Below are positions 29,180-37,517 of a stretch of DNA of 64,000 bases, one piece after another. How positions within the stretch are numbered: position 1 is the first letter of the stretch; the number at the start of each line of letters is the position of its first letter. This stretch comes from Actinobacillus delphinicola (lineage in GTDB: Bacteria > Pseudomonadota > Gammaproteobacteria > Enterobacterales > Pasteurellaceae): NCBI RefSeq assembly GCF_900638385.1, contig NZ_LR134510.1:806001-870000 (forward strand), in the 5' to 3' direction. Made by a program: the position numbers and the translations under genes. The notes beneath the pieces were generated by a model. It saw only the letters and a list, made by a program, of their open reading frames with translations. It was not told where the DNA came from and ran no database searches.

Positions 29180-31453
29180 ATGAATAAAGCAAAAATGGTG
29201 ACGAAGCGTGACGGTCGTCAGGAAGAAATTGATCTTGATAAGATACATCGTGTAATTACCTGGGCGGCAGAAGGCTTAGAAAACGTCTCTGTTTCTCAAG
29301 TAGAACTACGTACACATATTCAATTTTATGAGGGAATTAAAACAGCGGATATTCACGAAACAATTATTAAAGCCGCTGCTGATTTAATCAGTAAAGATTC
29401 TCCGGATTATCAATATCTTGCAGCTCGTTTAGCGATGTTCCATTTGCGTAAAAAAGCATTTGGACAATACGAACCACCACATCTTTATGCTCACATTACT
29501 AAATTAGTGGAAATGGGCAAATATGATCGTGCACTTTTAACGGACTACACACAAGAAGAATGGAATCAAATGAATGATTTCATTGATCATGATCGTGATT
29601 TAACTTTTTCCTATGCGGCAGTGAAACAATTTGAAGGGAAATATCTTGTACAAAATCGTGTAACGGGTGAAATCTATGAGTCAGCACAGTTCCTTTATTT
29701 ATTAGTCGCAGCATGCTTATTCTCCCGTTATCCGCAAGAAACACGTCTTGACTATGTGCGCCGTTTTTATGATGCGGTTTCGACATTTAAAATTTCGTTA
29801 CCTACTCCAATTATGTCAGGAGTACGTACGCCAACACGTCAATTTAGCTCTTGTGTATTAATTGAATGTGAAGACAGTTTAGATTCAATTAATGCGACAA
29901 CCTCTGCCATTGTAAAATATGTTTCTCAACGTGCAGGGATCGGAATTAATGCTGGGGCAATCCGTGGATTAGGAAGCCCAATTCGTGGCGGGGAAGCTTT
30001 CCATACTGGTTGTATTCCATTTTATAAACTTTTCCAAAGTGCTGTAAAATCCTGTTCTCAAGGTGGGGTACGTGGCGGTGCTGCGACAGTTTACTATCCA
30101 TTCTGGCACCTTGAAGTTGAAAGTTTATTAGTGCTTAAAAATAACCGTGGGGTAGAAGATAACCGTGTTCGTCATATGGACTACGGCGTACAGCTTAATA
30201 AATTGATGTATCAACGCCTAATTAAAGGCGCAGATATCACTTTATTTAGCCCATCTGATGTACCAGGACTTTATGAAGCTTTCTTCGCCGATCAAGACGA
30301 ATTTGAACGTTTGTATGTTAAATACGAACAAGATCCCGCTGTGCGTAAACGTACTGTGAAAGCGGTTGAGTTATTCTCTTTATTAATGCAAGAACGTGCT
30401 TCAACTGGACGTATTTATATTCAAAACGTTGACCACTGTAATACACACTCACCATTTGATCCGAAAGTGGCACCTGTACGTCAATCTAACCTTTGTTTAG
30501 AAATCGCGTTACCAACTAAACCATTGAAATATATTCATGACGAAGAAGGTGAAATTGCACTTTGTACATTATCGGCATTCAACTTAGGTGCGATTGAAAA
30601 TCTTGATGAATTAGAAGAACTTGCAGATTTAACAGTACGTGCATTAGACGCATTACTTGATTATCAAGATTATCCAGTGAAAGCAGCACGTAACAGCTCA
30701 TTACGCCGTCGTCCATTAGGAGTGGGGGTAATTAACTTTGCTTATTACCTCGCGAAAAATGGATTACGTTATTCAGATGGTAGCGCAAATGATTTAACGC
30801 ACCGGACATTTGAAGCAATTCAATACTACTTATTGAAAGCCTCAATGGAATTAGCGAAAGAACAAGGTGCATGTGAACTCTTTAATGAAACGACTTACGC
30901 ACAAGGTATCTTACCGATTGATACTTATAAGAAAGCGGTGGATGAGTTAACACAAGAACCATTGCATTATGACTGGGAAAGTTTACGTCATGATATTCAA
31001 AAATATGGTATCCGTAACTCAACCCTTAGTGCATTAATGCCATCTGAAACATCATCACAAATTTCGAATGCAACCAATGGTATTGAGCCACCACGTGGAC
31101 ATGTAAGTATTAAAGCCTCTAAAGACGGTATATTAAAACAAGTGGTACCAGAGTATGAAAATCTCGGTGACAATTACGAATTATTATGGGAAATCCCAAA
31201 TAATACGGGTTATCTTCACCTTGTAGGTATCATGCAAAAATTCGTGGATCAGTCTATTTCTGCTAATACGAACTATGATCCAAAACGTTTTGCTGATGGC
31301 AAAGTACCAATGAAACAATTACTTGCAGATTTATTAACTGCCTATAAATATGGCGTAAAAACACTGTATTATCAAAATACCCGTGACGGTGCTGAAGACG
31401 AACAAAACGATATGGAAGACGAAGGCTGCGCAGGCGGTGCATGTAAAATCTAA
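29180..31453 (+). CDS. nrdA: Ribonucleotide reductase class Ia, alpha subunit
   Basis: The 757-residue catalytic subunit reduces ribonucleoside diphosphates. An N-terminal ATP-cone (residues 5-95, VTKRDGRQEEIDLDKIHRVI) gives allosteric control. The active-site cysteines appear in RQFSSCVLIEC, in QSNLCLEIALPTKP and in IALCTLSAFNLG; the C-terminal redox pair is EGCAGGACKI. In most relatives nrdB and yfaE follow directly; here they lie 5 kb away in the opposite direction. A pair of inverted repeat copies follows the stop instead of a terminator. Confidence 0.98.
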   Translation: MNKAKMVTKRDGRQEEIDLDKIHRVITWAAEGLENVSVSQVELRTHIQFYEGIKTADIHETIIKAAADLISKDSPDYQYLAARLAMFHLRKKAFGQYEPPHLYAHITKLVEMGKYDRALLTDYTQEEWNQMNDFIDHDRDLTFSYAAVKQFEGKYLVQNRVTGEIYESAQFLYLLVAACLFSRYPQETRLDYVRRFYDAVSTFKISLPTPIMSGVRTPTRQFSSCVLIECEDSLDSINATTSAIVKYVSQRAGIGINAGAIRGLGSPIRGGEAFHTGCIPFYKLFQSAVKSCSQGGVRGGAATVYYPFWHLEVESLLVLKNNRGVEDNRVRHMDYGVQLNKLMYQRLIKGADITLFSPSDVPGLYEAFFADQDEFERLYVKYEQDPAVRKRTVKAVELFSLLMQERASTGRIYIQNVDHCNTHSPFDPKVAPVRQSNLCLEIALPTKPLKYIHDEEGEIALCTLSAFNLGAIENLDELEELADLTVRALDALLDYQDYPVKAARNSSLRRRPLGVGVINFAYYLAKNGLRYSDGSANDLTHRTFEAIQYYLLKASMELAKEQGACELFNETTYAQGILPIDTYKKAVDELTQEPLHYDWESLRHDIQKYGIRNSTLSALMPSETSSQISNATNGIEPPRGHVSIKASKDGILKQVVPEYENLGDNYELLWEIPNNTGYLHLVGIMQKFVDQSISANTNYDPKRFADGKVPMKQLLADLLTAYKYGVKTLYYQNTRDGAEDEQNDMEDEGCAGGACKI

Positions 31454-31525
31454 TATTTTTCTTGTTACTTCCTTTGCTTAGGTATTGGGAGTAATGAGAA
31501 GTAAGATGACGTTTTTAAAATTAAT

Positions 31526-31606
31526 CACGCTCCAATTTTCTTAAAATTTTATGGTATTTCAATATGTTATTAAAATTCATAAATTTTAACGAAAATCGAG
31601 GCGTGA
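31526..31606. repeat. Two ACGCC half-repeats in inverted orientation after nrdA
   Basis: CACGCTCCAATTTTCTTAAA (from 31526, ending ATTTTATG at 31553) faces CATAAATTTTAACGAAAATC (from 31578, ending GAGGCGTGA at 31606). They are separated by 24 bases. It looks like a full palindrome opened by a short insertion, and may act as the nrdA/apaH terminator. Confidence 0.82.
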
Positions 31607-31623
31607 TTTTTTATTTTGAATTT

Positions 31624-32445
31624 TTATTGATAAATTTTTACGGCAGGTTGCGTGAAAATTTTCTTATCTTCCCAACGCAGCATCGTGAGATGACGCCCCC
31701 AAACGCATCCCGTATCTAGCGCATAAATATTAGCAGGCATCGGGTGTCCTAATAAACTTGCCCAATGTCCGAAAATAATTTGTTGCTCTTTATAAAGTGG
31801 ATTGTCTAATTCAAACCACGGCACAATTCCTTGTGGTGCTTGTTCTACGGGGAGTTTACATTCAAACTCTAAACGATGATCGGGATAACAAAATCGCATA
31901 CGGGTAAACGCATTTACAATGTAACGTAAACGCGCCCAACCCGTTAAATCATTTGACCAACGATCAGGTTCTTCGCCGTACATATTTTCCAATAAACCTG
32001 TAAAATTTTCACTTCGTAGCACCTGTTCTGCTTCCTGTGCGCAGGCAACGGTTGTAGAAAGATCCCAGTCAGGTGAAATTCCTGCATGGCACATGAGAAG
32101 GTTTTTTTCTGGTAAATGAACTAAAAGCGGTTGCTCGCGAACCCATTCGATTAAATCTGCGAAGTCGGGAGCATTGAATATGGCATCAACGTGATCGCGT
32201 GGTTTAATTTTCTTTAAGCCAACGGCAGTGCTAAGGAGGTGTAAATCATGGTTACCCAAAACACTTTGGGCTTGTGTACCTAAAGATCTGACTAATTGTA
32301 AGCATTCCAATGACTTATCGCCACGTGCGACGAGATCGCCAACGAGATAGAGTTTATCTTGGCTTGGATCGAAATTGACTTGAGTAAGGAGCATTTGAAG
32401 CTCATCGTAACAGCCTTGAAGATCACCAACAAAGTAGGTTGCCAT
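31624..32445 (-). CDS. apaH: Diadenosine tetraphosphatase (symmetrical)
   Basis: The 273-residue metallophosphatase cleaves Ap4A to two ADP, and in E. coli also removes Np4 caps from RNA. The calcineurin-like motifs are clear: GDLQGCYDE at residue 7, [10 protein letters not shown] at about 36, GNHDLHLL at about 64 and CHAGISPDW at about 118. It lies 19 bases behind ksgA on the same strand, the arrangement of E. coli without apaG, which is missing here. Confidence 0.97.
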   Translation of the reverse strand: MATYFVGDLQGCYDELQMLLTQVNFDPSQDKLYLVGDLVARGDKSLECLQLVRSLGTQAQSVLGNHDLHLLSTAVGLKKIKPRDHVDAIFNAPDFADLIEWVREQPLLVHLPEKNLLMCHAGISPDWDLSTTVACAQEAEQVLRSENFTGLLENMYGEEPDRWSNDLTGWARLRYIVNAFTRMRFCYPDHRLEFECKLPVEQAPQGIVPWFELDNPLYKEQQIIFGHWASLLGHPMPANIYALDTGCVWGRHLTMLRWEDKKIFTQPAVKIYQ

Positions 32446-32464
32446 CTTACACCTCTTATTTCAC

Positions 32465-33298
32465 TTATTCTTTTACCACAGGGTTATCGTAAACCCAGTT
32501 TGCAATATTCACAAAATCCGCCACGCTTAGGTTTTCAGCACGCGCATTTGGATCGATACCGAGTGCAATAATTTGTTCTTCGGATAAATATTGACCGAGT
32601 GCGTTACGTAAGGTTTTACGGCGTTGGTTAAACGCATTGGTACAAATTTGATTTAATAATTTTAAATCTTTTGCCACATACGGCAGAGTGGTGTGCGGAA
32701 TCAAACGGACAACCGCCGAATCGACTTTTGGCGCTGGTTTAAATGCTGTTGGTGGCACATCTAGCACAGGATACACTTGGCAGAAATATTGTGTCATCAC
32801 GGTTAAACGACCATAAGCCTTGCTATTTGGGGCTGCGGCTAAGCGTTTTACCACTTCTTTTTGGAGCATAAAGTGCATGTCTTGAATGACATCACAGTAG
32901 TCAAAAAGGTGGAACATCAATGGGGTAGAAATGTTGTATGGTAAGTTACCGAAGACGCGCAATTTCTGACCTTTCTCTGCAAGATTTTCTTGCGTATAAA
33001 GATCACGGAAATTAAATTGCATTGCATCGGTTTCAATCACGGTTAACTTGTGGTTTAAAAACGGATGGTGGCGTAAACGTTTAGCTAAATCACGGTCAAG
33101 CTCAACAACGGTTAAGTGTTCAACACGATCTGCAACCGGCTCAGTTAAAGCGCCAAGACCAGGACCGATTTCTACTAAAAATTGGTTTTCTTGAGGATGG
33201 ATTGCGTTAACAATGTCTAAAATCACACGATCATCGGATAAAAAGTTTTGACCAAAACGTTTACGTGCCGTATGACCTAAATGGGTTTTTGAACTCAT
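32465..33298 (-). CDS. ksgA: 16S rRNA (adenine1518/1519-N6) dimethyltransferase
   Basis: The 277-residue RsmA/KsgA methylates two adjacent adenines near the 3' end of 16S r[12 protein letters not shown] near the start, SAM motif [17 protein letters not shown] (about residues 40-55) and catalytic NLPYNIS (about 113-119) are present. [17 protein letters not shown] at 33298 is the natural start; the 19 extra upstream codons run into the yfiF terminator. The gene is co-directional with apaH and follows a terminator built from uptake cores. Confidence 0.97.
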   Translation of the reverse strand: MSSKTHLGHTARKRFGQNFLSDDRVILDIVNAIHPQENQFLVEIGPGLGALTEPVADRVEHLTVVELDRDLAKRLRHHPFLNHKLTVIETDAMQFNFRDLYTQENLAEKGQKLRVFGNLPYNISTPLMFHLFDYCDVIQDMHFMLQKEVVKRLAAAPNSKAYGRLTVMTQYFCQVYPVLDVPPTAFKPAPKVDSAVVRLIPHTTLPYVAKDLKLLNQICTNAFNQRRKTLRNALGQYLSEEQIIALGIDPNARAENLSVADFVNIANWVYDNPVVKE

Positions 33299-33333
33299 AT
33301 ATTTTCCTAAAATAAAATTTTTTCTAAAAAGAA

Positions 33334-33358
33334 AAAGTGCGGTATTTTCCCGCACTTT
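33334..33358 (-). terminator. Terminator made of paired uptake cores, between yfiF and ksgA
   Basis: AAAGTGCGG (containing an exact AAGTGCGGT core, 33335-33343) pairs with CCGCACTTT. On the minus strand the stem is followed by TTTTCTTTTT, so it stops yfiF transcripts. It lies 36 bases before the ksgA start. Confidence 0.85.
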
Positions 33359-33379
33359 AACATAGTTTTAGAGGGATGT

Positions 33380-34417
33380 TTAATATTGTGTTGCCCAGTG
33401 AGAAAGTAAAATACCTGTTGCAACACTAATGTTTAATTCCGTTTGTAATGGGTTAGTTGGAGTAAGATTTGGATGTAAATCTTGTGGCTGTATCAATTCA
33501 TCATCGGCTTCTTCGCTCAATACAAAAACGACTTTATCATCAAATTTCATTTGACCAAGTGAAGTTTTATTACCATTCGGGCTAAGATGAACTACTTGGT
33601 AGCCTTTTTCACGTAGTAAATCTAAGGCGCTGATGTTATCTTCAGCGCTTAATGGGCGAATATATTCCATACCGCCTTCTGCTACACGTAAAGTTGCAGA
33701 ATTATAGAGGTTTGCCATATTGTCACTAATGACACCGGTAACCCCAAAAATAGCCGCAGTACGGATAATGCCACCTAAATTATAGGCGTTAGAAATACGG
33801 TTGACCAAGATAAGTGCATCTTTTTTACGTGGAATATCTAAGTAGCCAGAAAGCGTAAAGGTTCGCGGTTTTTTCACTAAGAAACAGATACCGCCATTAT
33901 GCTCAGTACCGCTTGCGAGATTGAGTTCTTCTTGAGAAACTACGTGATATGCTTTTTTATTCGCTGCTAAATAACTAAAAATCTCACCGATGCGATGGGA
34001 CATCTGTACGGTACTCCACGCACGAATGATATTTTCTGGATGTTCTTTAAAAAGTGCTAAACACGCTTTTTCCCCATATACTTTCATTTCTTGCGCACGA
34101 TTTTTTTTAATTTTTTCTGGAGCACGAGGTGAAAGTGGCCCTGTTTTCTTTTCATAACTTTGTGCTTTACGTTCTGTTTTTTTGATAATGACGTTTACAG
34201 AACCGTTGCCAGCGGCGGTGGAAAGTGAAGTTTGAGTACGGGTAACTTGTTCAGTTTCTTTACGTGCTGGACGTGAATTTTTTTTGAAAGTTGGACGAGA
34301 TGCCAATTTTTCTTGGAAAGTCGTTTTTCCTTGAGATTTTTTTTCATGAGCAACACGCTCACGGAAACGGTTAGTTTGTTTTGATTCTTGGAATGTTGGT
34401 TTGCTTGATTTCATCAT
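33380..34417 (-). CDS. yfiF: TrmH/SpoU-family RNA methyltransferase YfiF
   Basis: This 345-residue protein has the length and plan of E. coli YfiF: a basic, low-complexity N-terminus (residues 1-105, rich in Lys, Ser and Thr), a small L30e-like substrate domain (about 110-180, YGEKACLALFKEHPENIIRAW) and a SpoU knot domain (about 195-345). Knot motifs NRISNAYNLGGIIRTA, GGMEYIRPLS, FVLSEEADDE and LNISVATGILLSHW are visible. FVLSEEADDE replaces the usual GxEGxG, as partly in YfiF. The RNA target is not known. It is divergent from pssA, its neighbour in E. coli as well. Confidence 0.88.
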   Translation of the reverse strand: MMKSSKPTFQESKQTNRFRERVAHEKKSQGKTTFQEKLASRPTFKKNSRPARKETEQVTRTQTSLSTAAGNGSVNVIIKKTERKAQSYEKKTGPLSPRAPEKIKKNRAQEMKVYGEKACLALFKEHPENIIRAWSTVQMSHRIGEIFSYLAANKKAYHVVSQEELNLASGTEHNGGICFLVKKPRTFTLSGYLDIPRKKDALILVNRISNAYNLGGIIRTAAIFGVTGVISDNMANLYNSATLRVAEGGMEYIRPLSAEDNISALDLLREKGYQVVHLSPNGNKTSLGQMKFDDKVVFVLSEEADDELIQPQDLHPNLTPTNPLQTELNISVATGILLSHWATQY

Positions 34418-34585
34418 TGATTGCGATCCTCTAAGTATGGCGGGATAATGATGGGTCAGATCATATTGTTCATTTAAAGATTGCTAGCATTATAGCGAAA
34501 AAATGTCATTTTTCTACCAACTTAGGTGCTAAATATTGTAAACTAGCGAACTAGTCTTTAAGACGATGAAAATGAGAACCTATTT

Positions 34586-35956
34586 ATGTTAATTGATCGT
34601 ACCAAGATGGCGGAAAAAAAGCTTTCCGCTTTACCTTGTCTTCCACTTGATGCGGGAGATATGGAATTTATTTATCGCCCTGCTGAATTTAAAAAAGAAA
34701 TCATTCAGCAAATTCGTCAAGCAAAGCGACGTATTTATATTACAGCTTTATATTGGCAAAAAGATGAGGCAGGTAAAGAGATTCTTGACGAAGTTTTACA
34801 AGCAAAAGCACGTAATCCTGAACTTGACGTAAAAATCTTAGTGGATTGGCATCGCGCGCAACGCAATTTACTTGGCGCGGCAAAAACCCAAACGAATGCA
34901 GATTGGTATTGTGAAGCATGTGCCTGTCTATCCTGTCATGAAATTTTATTCTTTGGTGTACCAATTAATACTCGTGAAGTCTTCGGTGTATTGCACGTAA
35001 AAGGATTTGTATTTGATGATACGATTCTTTACAGCGGAGCGAGTATTAATAATGTGTATTTACATCATAGCGACAGATATCGTTTCGACCGTTATCATAA
35101 AATCAAAAATACCGCATTGGCGAATAGCTTAGTAGATTTTATCAATGGCTATTTATTGGATCCTGCTGCCGTTCATGCACTTGATAAAGCAAATCCAGTT
35201 AAAACAAAAGAAATTCGTGCGGCTATTAAGAATTACCGTAAAAATCTTGCTCAAACAGGACATTATAATTTTATTCCGTCCATGAATAAGCAAGACGCAC
35301 AGCATATGTTGACTGTATCTCCTTTATTTGGACTAGGGAAAACCAATAATAAATTAAATTCGGTTATCCAGAATCTATTCCAAATTGTGGAAAATAAATT
35401 AACGATTTGTACACCGTACTTCAATTTCCCATTACCGTTACAAAAACGCTTAAAATGGCTATTGAAACAAGGTAAACAAGTCGAAATTATTGTGGGAGAT
35501 AAAACGGCGAATGATTTCTATATTCCGCCTTCAGAACCTTTCAAAATGGCGGGTGGCTTGCCGTATTTATATGAAAATAATTTAAGACACTTTAGTAAGA
35601 AGTTTGATGATTATATTCAGTCAGGACAATTGGTAATTCGTATTTGGAAAGATGGTGATAACAGTTACCACTTAAAAGGTGTATGGGTGGACAACGATTA
35701 CATGTTGTTAACAGGAAATAACCTTAACCCACGAGCATGGCGCTTAGATGCAGAAAATGGTTTATTGATTCACGATCCAAATCATGAGCTTACTGCCAAA
35801 GCGGATGAAGAACTTGCCCTTATTCGCCAACATACGACTATTCTGAAAAGTTATACAGAGTTGGAAACAATGGATGATTATCCTGCACCAGTTCAAAAAC
35901 TTCTCAAAAAATTCCGCCGCCTTAAAGCGGATGCCGTTGTTAAAATGATTCTTTAA
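34586..35956 (+). CDS. pssA: CDP-diacylglycerol-serine O-phosphatidyltransferase
   Basis: The 456-residue enzyme makes phosphatidylserine, the precursor of phosphatidylethanolamine, at the membrane surface. It belongs to the phospholipase D superfamily with two HxKxxxxD motifs: HVKGFVFDD (about residues 139-147) and HLKGVWVDN (about 363-371). Blocks LVDWHRAQR, GVPINTRE, LTICTPYFN, IIVGDKTANDFYIP and NNLNPRAWRLD agree with E. coli PssA (451 residues). The C-terminus is basic, as expected for membrane association. Confidence 0.97.
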   Translation: MLIDRTKMAEKKLSALPCLPLDAGDMEFIYRPAEFKKEIIQQIRQAKRRIYITALYWQKDEAGKEILDEVLQAKARNPELDVKILVDWHRAQRNLLGAAKTQTNADWYCEACACLSCHEILFFGVPINTREVFGVLHVKGFVFDDTILYSGASINNVYLHHSDRYRFDRYHKIKNTALANSLVDFINGYLLDPAAVHALDKANPVKTKEIRAAIKNYRKNLAQTGHYNFIPSMNKQDAQHMLTVSPLFGLGKTNNKLNSVIQNLFQIVENKLTICTPYFNFPLPLQKRLKWLLKQGKQVEIIVGDKTANDFYIPPSEPFKMAGGLPYLYENNLRHFSKKFDDYIQSGQLVIRIWKDGDNSYHLKGVWVDNDYMLLTGNNLNPRAWRLDAENGLLIHDPNHELTAKADEELALIRQHTTILKSYTELETMDDYPAPVQKLLKKFRRLKADAVVKMIL

Positions 35957-35962
35957 AAAAGA

Positions 35963-35989
35963 AAAGCTCGCAAATGCGAGCTTTTTTAT
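35963..35989. terminator. Two-way terminator between pssA and yfaE
   Basis: AAAAGCTCGCA and TGCGAGCTTTT flank a two-to-three-base loop, with A- and T-tracts on both sides. Confidence 0.9.
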
Positions 35990-35992
35990 TTC

Positions 35993-36250
35993 TCAAAGAT
36001 CGAGTTCTAAATCGTCTTCTACCTGACAACAACACAACAAAACTTCGTTTTGGTTGATGAAGGCGAGAGGGGGAGTCGGGTAGCTGACTTTACCTGAGAG
36101 AAGTTTAGTTCGACACGCACCGCAGTAGCCATTACGACATTGGTATTCAGGGCGGAAACCTTGGTTTTCAATGGCGGTAAGTAAACTTGTTTGTTGGTGG
36201 AAGTGAAAAGTATGGCGGCTTTTCTTTAAGATAATTTTAAAGTCAGACAT
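35993..36250 (-). CDS. yfaE: 2Fe-2S ferredoxin YfaE
   Basis: The 85-residue plant-type ferredoxin supplies electrons to maintain the diferric-tyrosyl cofactor of NrdB. Cluster ligands follow CRNGYCGACRTK (Cx4Cx2C) with the fourth Cys in the late LLCCCQVEDD segment, where three cysteines are adjacent. It lies downstream of nrdB on the same strand, separated by a 45-bp palindromic repeat, so the nrdB-yfaE pair is kept although nrdA is away. Confidence 0.94.
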   Translation of the reverse strand: MSDFKIILKKSRHTFHFHQQTSLLTAIENQGFRPEYQCRNGYCGACRTKLLSGKVSYPTPPLAFINQNEVLLCCCQVEDDLELDL

Positions 36251-36260
36251 AAATGCGATA

Positions 36261-36305
36261 TACGCCCCTATTTTCGTAAAAATTTTTAAGAAAATTGGGG
36301 CGTGA
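36261..36305. repeat. Full palindromic ACGCC repeat between nrdB and yfaE
   Basis: TACGCCCCTATTTTCGTAAA at the left mirrors AAGAAAATTGGGGCGTGA at the right. This is the second clear fused full copy; like the rpoB-rpoC one it lies within an operon. Confidence 0.87.
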
Positions 36306-36313
36306 TGAATGAA

Positions 36314-37444
36314 TTAAAGATCGAAATCAGAGAAATCGTTACTATCTACTTTGGAGTCAATTTGACCGACTAAGTAAGAACTGACTTCTACTTCTTGTGG
36401 CGCTACTTGTACGTTATCAGATACAAGCCATGCGTTGATCCATGGAATTGGGTTTGAACGTGTTTCAAATGGTAAAGGTAGCCCCACCGCTTGCATACGA
36501 ATATTCGTAATATATTCAATGTATTGGGTAAGGATATCCTTATTTAAACCGATCATTGAGCCATCTTTGAAAAGATATTTTGCCCATTCTTTTTCTTGTT
36601 CAGCTGCTGCGATAAAAATTTCGTAAGCCTCTTGTTTACATTCTTGCGCAATTTCCGCCATTTCTGGATCGTCTTGACCTGATGCCATGATATTTAAGAT
36701 ATGTTGAGTACCAGTTAAATGTAAGGCTTCATCACGTGCGATAAATTTAATAATTTTTGCATTCCCTTCCATAAGGTGGCGTTCTGCAAAAGCAAAAGAG
36801 CAAGCGAATGAAACATAGAAACGAATTGCTTCAAGAACATTTACGCTCATTAAGCAAAGATATAAACGTTTTTTAAGTGTGCGTAAATCAACGTGTACTT
36901 GTTCATCGTTTACATCATAAGTCCCTTCGCCAAATAATTCATAAAGTTGGCTATCACGAATGAGTTCGTCGTAGTAACGAGAAATGTCACTTGCACGTTT
37001 GATAATCTCTTCATTGGTAACGATGTCATCGAATACGAGAGAAGGATTATTCACGATATTACGAATAATATGCGTATAGGAACGAGAGTGAATCGTTTCA
37101 GAGAATGTCCATGTTTCGATCCAAGTTTCTAATTCTGGAATAGAAACCAATGGTAAAAAGGCAACATTTGGGCTACGACCTTGAATAGAATCGAGTAACG
37201 TTTGATATTTTAAGTTACTGATAAAAATATGTTTTTCGTGTTCTGGTAAGGCTTGGTAGTCAATACGATCTTGAGACACATCTACTTCTTCTGGGCGCCA
37301 GAAAAACGATAATTGTTTTTCGATAAGTTTTTCAAAGGTTTCATATTTTTGTTGATCATAGCGTGAAACATTCACATTTTGACCAAAAAACATTGGTTCT
37401 TTTAACTGATCATTTTTCTTTTGCGAGAAGGTAGTGTAAGTCAT
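36314..37444 (-). CDS. nrdB: Ribonucleotide reductase class Ia, beta subunit
   Basis: The 376-residue radical subunit carries a diiron-tyrosyl cofactor. Helices with iron ligands are visible as [37 protein letters not shown] (the radical Tyr lies in the SYTH segment, E. coli Y122) and [17 protein letters not shown]. The C-terminal tail [10 protein letters not shown] is the peptide that docks into NrdA. It is transcribed away from nrdA, with yfaE downstream. Confidence 0.97.
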   Translation of the reverse strand: MTYTTFSQKKNDQLKEPMFFGQNVNVSRYDQQKYETFEKLIEKQLSFFWRPEEVDVSQDRIDYQALPEHEKHIFISNLKYQTLLDSIQGRSPNVAFLPLVSIPELETWIETWTFSETIHSRSYTHIIRNIVNNPSLVFDDIVTNEEIIKRASDISRYYDELIRDSQLYELFGEGTYDVNDEQVHVDLRTLKKRLYLCLMSVNVLEAIRFYVSFACSFAFAERHLMEGNAKIIKFIARDEALHLTGTQHILNIMASGQDDPEMAEIAQECKQEAYEIFIAAAEQEKEWAKYLFKDGSMIGLNKDILTQYIEYITNIRMQAVGLPLPFETRSNPIPWINAWLVSDNVQVAPQEVEVSSYLVGQIDSKVDSNDFSDFDL

Positions 37445-37482
37445 TGTATGTTCCTATTTCGTAGTGCTAACTAAATTGAAAA

Positions 37483-37505
37483 GGCAACGGGAAGATCTCC
37501 CGTTG
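37483..37505 (-). terminator. Terminator of lptD
   Basis: GCAACGGGA and TCCCGTTGC form a perfect stem around AGATC-type loop bases. On the minus strand it is followed by CTTTTCAATTT. It separates lptD from nrdB. Confidence 0.75.
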
Positions 37506-37517
37506 CTCAAACCGACA

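Noticed and set aside
33299..33355. Nineteen-codon upstream extension of KsgA
   Set aside because: It runs through the uptake-core terminator and is absent from the KsgA family.
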